In this document: one piece after another, positions 35,126 to 44,373 of the stretch
Position numbering within the stretch: the first letter of the stretch is position 1
Layout of the letters: each line of letters opens with the position of its first letter
Source of the DNA: Sphingomonas sanguinis
GTDB lineage: Bacteria; Pseudomonadota; Alphaproteobacteria; Sphingomonadales; Sphingomonadaceae
Direction: 5' to 3'
Assembly (NCBI RefSeq): GCF_019297835.1
Contig: NZ_CP079203.1
Location: forward strand, 3,476,001 to 3,540,000
Length of the DNA: 64,000 nt
Made by a program: the position numbers and the translations under genes
The notes under the pieces: model-generated
Databases searched by the model: none
What the model was told of the DNA's origin: nothing
The model's input: only the letters and a program-made list of their open reading frames with translations

Positions 35126-35680
35126 TTACAACCGAGGCAGCGTCACCCCGCGCTGACCCATATATTTGCCCGCCCGGTCGGCATAGCTGGTCTCGCAGGG
35201 CTCGTTGCCCTTCAGGAACAGGAACTGGCAGGCGCCCTCATTGGCGTAGATCTTGGCGGGCAGCGGGGTGGTGTTGGAAAATTCCAGCGTCACATGCCCC
35301 TCCCAGCCCGGCTCCAGCGGCGTGACGTTCACGATGATCCCGCACCGCGCATAGGTCGACTTGCCCAGGCAGATGACCAGCACGTCGCGCGGCACCCGGA
35401 AATATTCAACCGTCCGGGCCAGCGCGAAGCTGTTGGGCGGGATGATGCAGACATCGGTCTTGCGGTCGACAAAACTGTTCGACGCGAAGTCCTTGGGGTC
35501 GACCACCGCACTGTCGACATTGGTGAAGATCTTGAATTCGTTCGCCACCCGCGCATCATAGCCATAGGACGACAGGCCATAGCTGATGCAGCCGTCGCGG
35601 CGCTGGCTCTCGACGAACGGTTCGATCATGCCTTGGGTCTGCGCGGCTTCGCGAATCCAACGGTCGGACAGGATCGACAT
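35126..35680 (-). CDS. dcd: dCTP deaminase
   Basis: A 184-residue trimeric enzyme converting dCTP to dUTP for thymidylate synthesis. It shows [20 protein letters not shown], the substrate-binding [20 protein letters not shown] and the catalytic glutamate in [19 protein letters not shown] chose the ATG at 35680 (MSILSDRWI) because AGGGG lies 8 bases before it. It is divergent from the MerR regulator with 112 bases between. Confidence 0.96.
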   Translation of the reverse strand: MSILSDRWIREAAQTQGMIEPFVESQRRDGCISYGLSSYGYDARVANEFKIFTNVDSAVVDPKDFASNSFVDRKTDVCIIPPNSFALARTVEYFRVPRDVLVICLGKSTYARCGIIVNVTPLEPGWEGHVTLEFSNTTPLPAKIYANEGACQFLFLKGNEPCETSYADRAGKYMGQRGVTLPRL

Positions 35681-35760
35681 CTTCATTCCCCTTGATACGC
35701 GCCGCTCATCGCCGGATCGCGCGGGCAGGGCAAGCGCCAACCGCAAAAAGGGGCTTGCGG

Positions 35761-35775
35761 TTGACGCAGCGTCAA
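35761..35775 (+). promoter_or_regulatory. MerR-type operator/promoter dyad
   Basis: TTGACGC-A-GCGTCAA is a perfect 15-base palindrome whose left arm also reads as a -35 box (TTGACG). It lies 17 bases upstream of the MerR-family start codon, where such regulators usually bind a promoter with an overlong spacer. Confidence 0.6.
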
Positions 35776-35792
35776 GCGGTACGGTCACGCTC

Positions 35793-36572
35793 ATGACTAC
35801 CATGCTCGACATTACTGAGATCGCCCGCATGACGGGGCTGAGCAGCAGGTCGCTACGCTTCTATGAGGCACGCGGCCTGATCCGGCCGCTGCGCAGCGAG
35901 GGCGGGCGGCGCATCTTCGGCGCGGGCGAGCTGGAGCGGCTGCACGCCATCGTCGCCCTCAAGCGCGCGGGCTTCACGCTGGCGGCGATCGGGCGGATGC
36001 TCGACCGGCCGGATGCCCGGCTGGCGCCGATGATCGCCGCGCAGCTGGCGGTGGTCGAGGCGCACCGTGCCGTGCTCGCGGAAACGGCAACGCTGCTCCA
36101 GTCCATTCAGTCCCGCATCGATGCCGGCGAGCGCATCGACGTCGCGACGCTGTGCTCGCTGATACGAAAAGGGAATGCCATGACGACGACGCAGTGGAAA
36201 TCGGTGGTCGACCGCCACTTTACCCCGGACGAACAGGCGCATTGGGCGGGGCGGATGGAGGCGCTCGGACCCGATTTCGATCAGAATGCCTATCAGGCGC
36301 GCTGGGCCGATCTGGGCCAGCGAATCGCGGCGACGCTGCCGATGGACCCGAATTCGGAAGCCGCGCGGGGGTTCGTGCGCGAGTGGTTCGCCTTGCTGGC
36401 GCCGTTCCGTGCGGTGGCGTCGCCGGAAATGTGGGCGGGCGCGACGCGGTTGCACGAGAATCGGGCGGAGTGGGATGGGCAGGCCGATCCCGGCTTCTCC
36501 GCCGATGTGTGGCAATTCATGCAGGCCGCCGGTGCGGCGATGCGGGCGCGGGGCGAAGAGCCGGAGGCCTGA
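35793..36572 (+). CDS. MerR-family regulator with TipAS-like C-terminal domain
   Basis: A 259-residue regulator. Residues about 4-75 are a MerR winged helix ([20 protein letters not shown], then [12 protein letters not shown]). A dimerisation helix follows to about 125. The C-terminal part ([20 protein letters not shown] onward) resembles TipAS, a helical domain that binds thiopeptides or other amphipathic compounds. Its ligand is unknown. A palindromic operator lies just upstream, implying autoregulation. The start at 35793 has an alternative ATG at 35802. Confidence 0.85.
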   Translation: MTTMLDITEIARMTGLSSRSLRFYEARGLIRPLRSEGGRRIFGAGELERLHAIVALKRAGFTLAAIGRMLDRPDARLAPMIAAQLAVVEAHRAVLAETATLLQSIQSRIDAGERIDVATLCSLIRKGNAMTTTQWKSVVDRHFTPDEQAHWAGRMEALGPDFDQNAYQARWADLGQRIAATLPMDPNSEAARGFVREWFALLAPFRAVASPEMWAGATRLHENRAEWDGQADPGFSADVWQFMQAAGAAMRARGEEPEA

Positions 36573-36581
36573 AGGCGGTTG

Positions 36582-36750
36582 TTCACGCGAAGCCGCGACG
36601 CCGCGAAGAAGAAGGATGTTCGCGCGGAGGCGCGGAGGACGCAGAGAGAACGTGCAAGGTCGTTGGCGATGGCCAGTACGGACGGCTCTAAACTTCTTAT
36701 CTGCGCTCTCTGCGCCTCTGCGCGAACAAAATATCCGCGCCTCCGGGCGA
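36582..36750. repeat. Intergenic inverted-repeat element, family F copy 2
   Basis: The left end TTCACGCGAAGCCGCGACGC matches family F copy 1, followed by GCGGAGGCGCGGAGGACGCA and, inverted near the right end, GCGCTCTCTGCGCCTCTGCG. It lies between the MerR gene and cdd. Confidence 0.65.
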
Positions 36751-36752
36751 AT

Positions 36753-37205
36753 TCAGCCGATCCCCAGATCCGCCGGGCCGAACGCGTCGGGGAGCAGTTC
36801 CGACAAACGATAGGTCCGCACCGCATCGCCCTCTGCCGCGCCGCAATGGACGGGCAGGTCGCGGCCGCCCATCTGTGCGGCTTCGTTGATGACCTGGCGA
36901 CAGCGGCCGCAGGGGCTGACCGGCGTGGCGCCGGTGGGCACGCCGTCCGCGTCCATCGCACCGCCGATCACGCCGATCGCCACGATCTCGCGCAGCCGCC
37001 CCGCCGCCGACGCTGTCGCGATCGCGACCGTCTCGGCGCAGAGCGACAGGCCGTAGCTCGCATTCTCGAAATTCGCGCCGGTGATGACCGAGCCGTCCGC
37101 CATCAGGAGCGCGGCGCCGACCGCGAAGCGGCTGTACGGCGCATGGGCGTTGCGCGCGGCGTCGCGGGCGGCGGCGATCAAGGCGTGCGGATCGGTGGCA
37201 TTCAT
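36753..37205 (-). CDS. cdd: Cytidine deaminase
   Basis: A 150-residue zinc enzyme converting cytidine and deoxycytidine to uridines. It has YSRFAVGAALLMADGSVITG, the zinc and catalytic motif SLCAETVAIATA and the second zinc motif SPCGRCRQVINE. The start is the ATG at 37205, overlapping the GH25-like gene stop by four bases. It is the last gene of UPF0262-GH25-cdd. With nearby dcd it makes two pyrimidine deaminases within 2 kb, though not in one operon. Confidence 0.94.
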   Translation of the reverse strand: MNATDPHALIAAARDAARNAHAPYSRFAVGAALLMADGSVITGANFENASYGLSLCAETVAIATASAAGRLREIVAIGVIGGAMDADGVPTGATPVSPCGRCRQVINEAAQMGGRDLPVHCGAAEGDAVRTYRLSELLPDAFGPADLGIG

Positions 37206-37876
37206 GGCGTGACGACGTCCCAATTTACGGGGCCTTCCACCCCCTCGACCCGGCGGAAATCGCTGGCACGCCACATGCGCCACGGGCGCGCGGCATAATC
37301 GGGCTTTAACAGATTGCCGATCGCCCAGACCGGACGGTCGATCGCGGCGGTAATGGTATATTCGCGGTCGAAGGCCTTGGACACGCGCAGCATCACCGGC
37401 TTACGGGTATGCGTCTCGACCATCGACACGAAGCGGGTCACATCGGCGACGAGTTGCGCGCGTTCGGGCCGGGCGGTGCAGTCGTCGTGAAAGGACAGGT
37501 CGATGGCGGTAGGCAGGGCATCGCCGACGCGCGGCACGAAGATGTTGAAGGCATCCGCCTGCGCTGCGGCGGGCTGGCACAGCGAATAGATATGGACCGC
37601 GCCGCGCCGCATCCCCGCCTCGGGCAGGGCGTCCCAATTGCCCTCGAACGACGGGTCGCGCCGGTCGGTGCCCGAAGTGGCGACCAGATAGGCGAAGTCG
37701 GCACCGTTCGCGCGCAGCGTGCGCCATTCGACGGCGGGCGGGTTCTCGGGCAGGTCGATGCCCTGCAACGCGTAATGTTCGGTCGCGGGTTGCCAATGCG
37801 TCACCCAGTGCCGCCCGCCCGCGCTGATCGCGCCGAGCGCCAGCAGCCCGGCACCGATTTTCCAGAGAATCGCCAT
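37202..37876 (-). CDS. GH25-fold (lysozyme-like) protein, catalytic residue altered
   Basis: A 224-residue protein with an N-terminal membrane anchor or signal (ILWKIGAGLLALGAISAG). The GH25 barrel pattern is recognisable: YALQGIDLPENPPAVEWRTL, FAYLVATSGTDRRDPSFEGN, GAVHIYSLC and a late VWAIGNLLKPD. In active GH25 muramidases the central strand ends in a D-x-E pair; here it reads TAIDLSFHDDC, so the glutamate position holds Ser. Activity is doubtful or uses another residue. It overlaps cdd by four bases, and its start shares bases with the UPF0262 stop. Confidence 0.78.
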   Translation of the reverse strand: MAILWKIGAGLLALGAISAGGRHWVTHWQPATEHYALQGIDLPENPPAVEWRTLRANGADFAYLVATSGTDRRDPSFEGNWDALPEAGMRRGAVHIYSLCQPAAAQADAFNIFVPRVGDALPTAIDLSFHDDCTARPERAQLVADVTRFVSMVETHTRKPVMLRVSKAFDREYTITAAIDRPVWAIGNLLKPDYAARPWRMWRASDFRRVEGVEGPVNWDVVTP

Positions 37877-38358
37877 CAGTTGCGGATATGCAGGACGCAG
37901 AGCAGTGTGAAGAGGCGGCGTGCGGTATCGAAGTCGACCTCAATCTTGCCGGTCAGCCGCTCCTTCAGCATCTGGGCCGCGTCGTTGTGGATGCCCCGCC
38001 GGGCCATATCGATGGTCTCGATCTGTTGCGGCGTGGACGCGCGGATCGCCTGGTAATAGCTGTCGCAGATCGCGAAATAGTCCTTGATCGGCCGCCGGAA
38101 CCGGCCGAGCGCCAGCACCAACGTCTCGATATGCGTGCCGTCCTCGCGGTGCATATGGATGCCGAGACGGCCTTCTTCCGACTCCAGCTTGATCCGGTAT
38201 GGCCCGGCATAGCCGTCCGCCTGGGGCCGCTGCGGCGCGAAATAATTTTCCTCGATCAGGTCGAAGATCGCGATCCGCCGTTCCTGCTCGACATCGGCCG
38301 AGCGCCAGCCCAGGCTGCGCTCGTCGAGTTCGATGGATATGATCCGGGGATCGGCCAT
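37876..38358 (-). CDS. UPF0262 family protein
   Basis: A 160-residue protein of a family restricted largely to Alphaproteobacteria. Characteristic stretches are IISIELDERSLGWRSADVEQ, ERRIAIFDLIEENYFAP and FRRPIKDYFAICDSYYQAIR. Its biochemical role is unknown. The ATG at 38358 fits the conserved N-terminus. Its stop shares a base with the start of the GH25-like gene. It is divergent from dnaB, with about 98 bases between. Confidence 0.92.
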   Translation of the reverse strand: MADPRIISIELDERSLGWRSADVEQERRIAIFDLIEENYFAPQRPQADGYAGPYRIKLESEEGRLGIHMHREDGTHIETLVLALGRFRRPIKDYFAICDSYYQAIRASTPQQIETIDMARRGIHNDAAQMLKERLTGKIEVDFDTARRLFTLLCVLHIRN

Positions 38359-38456
38359 GCGAACGGGGATAGTCGCGAAGCGCGTGCGCCGCAAATCCCC
38401 CGCTGATCGACGCAATGCGTTTTCATACCGAGCCGCTTCGCGCTAACGCCGGAGAA

Positions 38457-39950
<1,494 letters not shown>

Positions 39951-39957
39951 ACTCCAC

Positions 39958-40109
39958 CTCCGTTCAGCCTGAGCCCTTCGGCTGGCTGGCAAGCCAGCCG
40001 CTCAGGATAAACTTCGGCGCTTCGCGCCGAAGTCGAAGGCCACGGGATAACCTCTGCCAAATGGCGAAGTCGGGGCGCGTACTTCGACTTCGCTCAGTGC
40101 GAACGGGGG
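39958..40109. repeat. Family D inverted-repeat element, copy 3
   Basis: It starts CTCCGTTCAGCCTGAGCCCT and ends ACTTCGACTTCGCTCAGTGC then GAACGG. Internal hairpins are GGCTGGC/GCCAGCC and TTCGGCGC/GCGCCGAA. It is the longest of the three copies. Confidence 0.65.
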
Positions 40110-40135
40110 GAAGACCCTTGTCATTTTCCTCTCAC

Positions 40136-40288
40136 GACCCCGGCGGAGGCCGGGGTCCAGATGCCACCAAGTGAAGGCGCGCAAGACGATGCGGGGGAGG
40201 CCTGTCCCGTCGCTCGCTTATGTCTCCCACGCGACGTCTCGCGCGCTACCGAGCGCATCGCAACTGGACCCCGGCCTTCGCCGGGGTG
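40136..40288. repeat. Family E paired hairpins (ACCCCGGC/GCCGGGGT)
   Basis: ACCCCGGC-GGAG-GCCGGGGT at 40137-40156 and ACCCCGGC-CTTC-GCCGGGGT at 40268-40287 are two short perfect stems about 110 bases apart. The right one lies about 10 bases beyond the APS reductase stop and could act in its termination. Confidence 0.6.
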
Positions 40289-40298
40289 GTGCGGGAGT

Positions 40299-41045
40299 TT
40301 AGCTCGGTCGAACAGCTTCGACCGGCCGGTGTATCCCGCATTCCACCTTGTCGAAGCCACGCCAGCGGCCGGAACGGGGGTCTTCGCCGGGTTTCACCTT
40401 GCTGGTGCAGGGCGCACATCCGATCGACAGATAGCCTTCGGCCTCCAGCGGATGACGGGGCAGGTTATGGGCCGCAAAATAGTCGTCCAGCGCCGCCTTG
40501 TCCCAGTCCGCCAGCGGGTTGAGCTTCAACCGACCATCCTCGACCTCGAAGCGGGGCAGGGCGCGGCGGGTGCCCGCCTGGAAGCCCTTGCGGCCCGAAA
40601 TCCATGCCTCGAACGGCGCGAGACCACGCGCGAGCGGCTCGACCTTGCGCAGGTCGCAGCAGCCATCGGGGTCGTATCCGTGGCGGATGCCGTCCGGGTC
40701 CTTTGCCGCCAGCAATGCGGGGGCGGGGCGGATCACACGAACGTCGAGCAGGCCCAGCCGCTCGACCAGCGTGTCGCGATAGGCCAACGTCTCGGGAAAC
40801 ATCTTCAGCGTATCAGTGAACACTACCGGGGTCGCCGGATCGGCCTGTGCGACCATGTGCAGCAGTACCGCAGACTCGGTGCCGAAGGACGAAACCACCG
40901 CGATCTGCCCGTGCAGCTCTCCGACCAGCAGGGTGCGCAGCATGTCCGGCGCGGGCACGCTAGCGAAGCGCGCATCATATGAGGCCGCATCCTCGTCCGT
41001 ATAGGTCGGCCGCACGTCTATCCGGTCGAGCGCACGCTCAGCCAT
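40299..41045 (-). CDS. cysH: Assimilatory adenylyl-sulfate (APS) reductase
   Basis: A 248-residue enzyme of the CysH family. The two cysteine pairs that ligate a [4Fe-4S] cluster in APS-type reductases are present (GCCDLRKVEPL near 129-130 and SIGCAPCTSKVKPG near 210-213), with the catalytic Cys in VECGIHRP near the end. It should therefore reduce APS to sulfite with thioredoxin, although it would often be labelled a PAPS reductase. It is the last gene of the sulfur operon and overlaps the DUF934 gene by eight bases. Confidence 0.93.
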   Translation of the reverse strand: MAERALDRIDVRPTYTDEDAASYDARFASVPAPDMLRTLLVGELHGQIAVVSSFGTESAVLLHMVAQADPATPVVFTDTLKMFPETLAYRDTLVERLGLLDVRVIRPAPALLAAKDPDGIRHGYDPDGCCDLRKVEPLARGLAPFEAWISGRKGFQAGTRRALPRFEVEDGRLKLNPLADWDKAALDDYFAAHNLPRHPLEAEGYLSIGCAPCTSKVKPGEDPRSGRWRGFDKVECGIHRPVEAVRPS

Positions 41046-41496
41046 GGCGCAGTTTCCACACTGGCACGCGCGCATCGGCGGCCTTTTGATAGGGCTGCGG
41101 ATAGAGTGCGAGCAGCTTGGCAAGCGTCGCGGCGTCGACCGGCTTTTCGGGCGCGAAGCTGTCGAAGCCGCAGCGGCGCATATGCGGAATCTGGTCGACC
41201 AGCACGTCGCCCGCCGCGCGCAGCTCGCCTTCGAACCCAGCCTCACGCAGGATACGCGCCGCCGAATAGCCACGCCCGTCGCGAAAGGTCGGGAAGCTGA
41301 TCTCGACCAGCGCGATCTGGCCGAGATGGTCGAGCAGTTCGCGCGCGTCGTCACCCGCCTCCAGGCGGACCGCGGTGGCGTTGGTCTGGCCCAGGAACGC
41401 ATCCAGCGTCACCGCCGGTTCGTCATGCACCACGTCGTCGCGAAAACGCAGCAGCGTCTCGCCCGCATTCGTGTTCACGGTGATGGGATCAACCAT
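41038..41496 (-). CDS. DUF934 protein of the sulfite-reduction operon
   Basis: A 152-residue protein with the DUF934 pattern (LALVEISFPTFRDGRGYSAA-like stretch, then GFEGELRAAGDVLVDQIPHM and RRCGFDSFA). DUF934 genes are nearly always beside sulfite reductase and APS reductase, so an assembly, electron-transfer or regulatory role is inferred; biochemistry is unproven. It overlaps cysH by eight bases and the siroheme reductase gene by eight bases, so translation is coupled on both sides. Confidence 0.9.
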   Translation of the reverse strand: MVDPITVNTNAGETLLRFRDDVVHDEPAVTLDAFLGQTNATAVRLEAGDDARELLDHLGQIALVEISFPTFRDGRGYSAARILREAGFEGELRAAGDVLVDQIPHMRRCGFDSFAPEKPVDAATLAKLLALYPQPYQKAADARVPVWKLRHG

Positions 41497-43114
41497 AGAT
41501 CGCTTCCTTGAACGGCTGCATGCCGACGCGGCGATAGGTGTCGAGGAAGCGTTCGCCGCCCTCGCGGAGTTCGACATAACGGTCGGTCACGCGCTCGATC
41601 GCGTCGACCACGCCGTCCTCGTCGAAGCCGGGGCCGGTGATCTTGCCGAGCGACACATCCTCCGCGCCCGATCCGCCGAGCAGCAGCTGGTAATTCTCGG
41701 TGCCCTTCTTATCGACCCCCAAAATGCCGATATGCCCGGCATGATGATGGCCGCAGGCGTTGATGCAGCCCGAAATCTTCAGCTTCAGCTCGCCCAGCTC
41801 GCGCTGCCGCCCGGCGAAGCGCTCGCCGATCTTCTGCGCCAGCGGGATGGAGCGCGCATTGGCCAGGCTGCAATAATCCAGGCCCGGGCAGGCGATGATG
41901 TCCGAGATCAGGTCCAGGTTCGCTTCGGCCAGCCCGGCGTCGCGAAGCGCGGTCCAGATGGCGTACAGGTCGGCCTTGCGGACGTGCGGCAGGACGATGT
42001 TCTGGGCGTGGGTGACGCGCAGCTCGTCATGGCCGTAACGCTCGGCGAGGTCCGCCATCAGGTCGATCTGGTCGGCCGAGGCGTCGCCGGGGATGCCGCC
42101 GATCGGCTTCAGGCTGATCGTGACGATGGCATGGCCCCGCTGCTTGTGCGCCGCGACATTCTGGTCGAGCCAGACCGCGAAGTCGGGGTCGGAGCGGTCG
42201 ACCGTGTCCGGCGCATCGCTGGCGAAGTCGGGTCCCGCGAACATGGCGGTGATCCGTTCCAGCTCGGCGAGCGGCGGGTCGATGCCGAGGTCGCGGATCG
42301 CGGCGAACTCCGCCTCGACCTGCTCGCGATACGCGTCGACGCCGATCTCGTGGAGCAGGATCTTGATCCGCGCCTTGTAGATATTATCGCGGCGGCCATA
42401 GCGGTTATAAACGCGCAGGCATGCCTCCAGATAGCTCATCAGATGGTCGGCAGTGATAAAGTCCTTCACCTCATGCGCGATCATCGGGGTGCGACCCATG
42501 CCGCCGCCGACGAAGATCTTCGCACCCAGCACCCCGTCCCGCTCCAGCAGCTGGATACCAATATCGTGCAGCCGCATCGCCGCGCGATCCTCGTCCGCTG
42601 CGATCACCGCGATCTTGAACTTGCGCGGCAGGTAGGTGAACTCGGGGTGGAAGGTCGACCATTGCCGCAGCAGCTCGGCCCAGGGGCGCGGATCGGCGAC
42701 CTCGTCGGCGGCGGCTCCGGCGAACTGATCCGACGAGATGTTGCGGATGCAATTGCCCGAGGTCTGGATGGCGTGCATCTGCACCGTCGCCAGCTCGGCC
42801 AGGATGTCGGGCGCATCGGCCAGCTTGATCCAGTTATACTGGATGTTCTGGCGCGTGGTGAAATGGCCGTAACCGCGATCGTACTTGCGTGCGATATGGC
42901 CCAGCATCCGCATCTGGCGGCTGTCCAGCGTGCCATAGGGCACCGCGACGCGCAGCATATAGGCGTGGAGCTGAAGATAGAGGCCGTTCATCAGCCGCAG
43001 CGGCTTGAACTGGTCCTCGGTCAGCGCGCCCGACAGGCGGCGCTCCACCTGGTCGCGAAATTCCTCGACACGGGCATCGACGATGCTCTGGTCATATTCG
43101 TCATAGCGATACAT
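41489..43114 (-). CDS. cysI: Siroheme-dependent sulfite (nitrite/sulfite) reductase
   Basis: A 541-residue enzyme reducing sulfite to sulfide. It has the siroheme/4Fe-4S cysteine motifs CPGLDYC (C-x5-C) and GCINACGHHHAG (C-x3-C), plus the substrate-side TTRQNIQYNWI and QTSGNCIRNISSDQF. The length fits a stand-alone hemoprotein. No flavoprotein cysJ is adjacent, so electrons probably come from ferredoxin or an unlinked reductase. The start is the ATG at 43114, ten bases after the DUF2849 stop. Sulfite rather than nitrite is inferred from the neighbours. Confidence 0.92.
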   Translation of the reverse strand: MYRYDEYDQSIVDARVEEFRDQVERRLSGALTEDQFKPLRLMNGLYLQLHAYMLRVAVPYGTLDSRQMRMLGHIARKYDRGYGHFTTRQNIQYNWIKLADAPDILAELATVQMHAIQTSGNCIRNISSDQFAGAAADEVADPRPWAELLRQWSTFHPEFTYLPRKFKIAVIAADEDRAAMRLHDIGIQLLERDGVLGAKIFVGGGMGRTPMIAHEVKDFITADHLMSYLEACLRVYNRYGRRDNIYKARIKILLHEIGVDAYREQVEAEFAAIRDLGIDPPLAELERITAMFAGPDFASDAPDTVDRSDPDFAVWLDQNVAAHKQRGHAIVTISLKPIGGIPGDASADQIDLMADLAERYGHDELRVTHAQNIVLPHVRKADLYAIWTALRDAGLAEANLDLISDIIACPGLDYCSLANARSIPLAQKIGERFAGRQRELGELKLKISGCINACGHHHAGHIGILGVDKKGTENYQLLLGGSGAEDVSLGKITGPGFDEDGVVDAIERVTDRYVELREGGERFLDTYRRVGMQPFKEAIYG

Positions 43115-43124
43115 GGCGGTTCTC

Positions 43125-43421
43125 TCAGATGACCCAGGCGCCGGCATCCGCATCGGCGGGCTTCAGCGTCAGGTCGGGGCGCACCGTGGGGCCGAGCGCG
43201 CGGATACGGTCCTTGATATGGGCGGGGCGGGGGCCTTGTTCGGTCGCCTCGGCATCGATCAGATAGGGCACGTTGACCCGGCGCGCGCCTTCCTCGGCGC
43301 GAAGGATCGCCTCGCCCTGTCCGCCGACATCGACCGCGTCCTCGATATGACGCGACCAGTCGCGCCCCGTCCACCAGACGACATCGCCGGTACCCAAGTC
43401 ATTGCCCGTCAACAGCTTCAT
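43125..43421 (-). CDS. DUF2849 protein of the sulfite-reduction operon
   Basis: A 98-residue protein (MKLLTGNDLGTGDVVWWTGR onward) of the DUF2849 family, which is found almost only between siroheme synthase and sulfite reductase genes in Alphaproteobacteria. It is basic to neutral with no membrane segment and no cysteines. Its ATG overlaps the SUMT stop by four bases and its stop is ten bases before the reductase. A small accessory for the reductase is a context-based inference. Confidence 0.88.
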   Translation of the reverse strand: MKLLTGNDLGTGDVVWWTGRDWSRHIEDAVDVGGQGEAILRAEEGARRVNVPYLIDAEATEQGPRPAHIKDRIRALGPTVRPDLTLKPADADAGAWVI

Positions 43422-44209
43422 GCGCTCATTCCTTCCGCCACGCGGGCCCAACGCGCGAGCTTGTCTTCGGCATCCGACAGGGTCACGACTTCGCCGACGA
43501 CGATAATCGCCGGGCTTTGCACCCGCTCCCGCTCGACCATCGGTCCCAGATCGGCGAGCAAAGTGCGGATCGCGCGGTGGCCCTCCAGCGTGCCGCGTTC
43601 CAGCACGGCGACCGGCATGTCGGGGGCGACGCCGTCGGCCATCAGCTTGTCGGCGATACCGTTCGCGGTCGCCACGCCCATATAGATGACGAGCGTGCGC
43701 CCCTGGCCCGCCAGTCCCGACCAGTCCTGATCGGTCAGCCCCTTGCACTGGCCCGCGACGAACGAGACGGCCGAACTATGATCGCGGTGGGTGAGCGGCA
43801 GCATCGCCTCTGCCGCGCAGCCGAGTGCTGCCGACACGCCGGGGATCACCTCGACGGGGAGCCCGGCGGCGCGCACCGCCTCCACCTCTTCGCCGCCGCG
43901 GCCGAAGATGAAGGGGTCGCCGCCCTTTAGCCGCACGACGATCGCGCCGGTCTTCACATGCGCGACGATCAGCGCGTTGATCGCCTCCTGCGACAAAGTG
44001 TGCCGCGCCCGCCGCTTGGCGACCGAGATGCGTTGCGCCTCTGGCGGCGCGAGGTCGAGGACGCGGGGGTCGATCAACCCGTCATGGACCAGGACGTCGG
44101 CGGTCTTCAGCGCCTCGACCGCGCGGACGGTCAGCAGGCCCGGATCGCCGGGGCCTGCACCAACCAGGATCACGCGGCCGCGCGCGGTGGGGTCGAGAAG
44201 GGTAGCCAT
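43418..44209 (-). CDS. cobA: Uroporphyrinogen-III C-methyltransferase (siroheme branch)
   Basis: A 263-residue SUMT using SAM to methylate uroporphyrinogen III to precorrin-2. ILVGAGPGDPGLLTVRAVEA, LVHDGLIDPRVL, VVRLKGGDPFIFGRGGEEVE and PLTHRDHS are the family motifs. It lacks the CysG dehydrogenase/ferrochelatase half, so those steps are encoded elsewhere. As first gene of the sulfur operon it supplies siroheme to the reductase, hence the siroheme rather than cobalamin branch. The start is the ATG at 44209. Confidence 0.93.
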   Translation of the reverse strand: MATLLDPTARGRVILVGAGPGDPGLLTVRAVEALKTADVLVHDGLIDPRVLDLAPPEAQRISVAKRRARHTLSQEAINALIVAHVKTGAIVVRLKGGDPFIFGRGGEEVEAVRAAGLPVEVIPGVSAALGCAAEAMLPLTHRDHSSAVSFVAGQCKGLTDQDWSGLAGQGRTLVIYMGVATANGIADKLMADGVAPDMPVAVLERGTLEGHRAIRTLLADLGPMVERERVQSPAIIVVGEVVTLSDAEDKLARWARVAEGMSA

Positions 44210-44373
44210 GCTCCACAGATGATCCCCCGGGCCGGGATCGACAACCGAGTGATGCTTGGGTCGACGGTAGATCAGCTTCGCCATGCTGCGCTGCATATAG
44301 TATAAGATATTGTGTATTTATCGGAGTTATGATTGAATGGCGTGGGAGATAAAAAGAAGGGGGAATCGAGGCG

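Larger units (their letters stand above)
39951..40298. other. 348-base convergent gap built of repeat DNA
   Basis: Between dnaB and the APS reductase gene lie a family D element (39958-40109) and two copies of a family E hairpin (40136-40157 and 40266-40288), the second of which probably ends the sulfur operon. No gene is seen. Confidence 0.65.

Noticed and set aside
41489..43114. Assignment of the siroheme enzyme as a nitrite reductase
   Set aside because: Motifs are shared with nitrite reductases, but APS reductase, DUF934 and SUMT neighbours point to sulfite; no nitrate genes are present.
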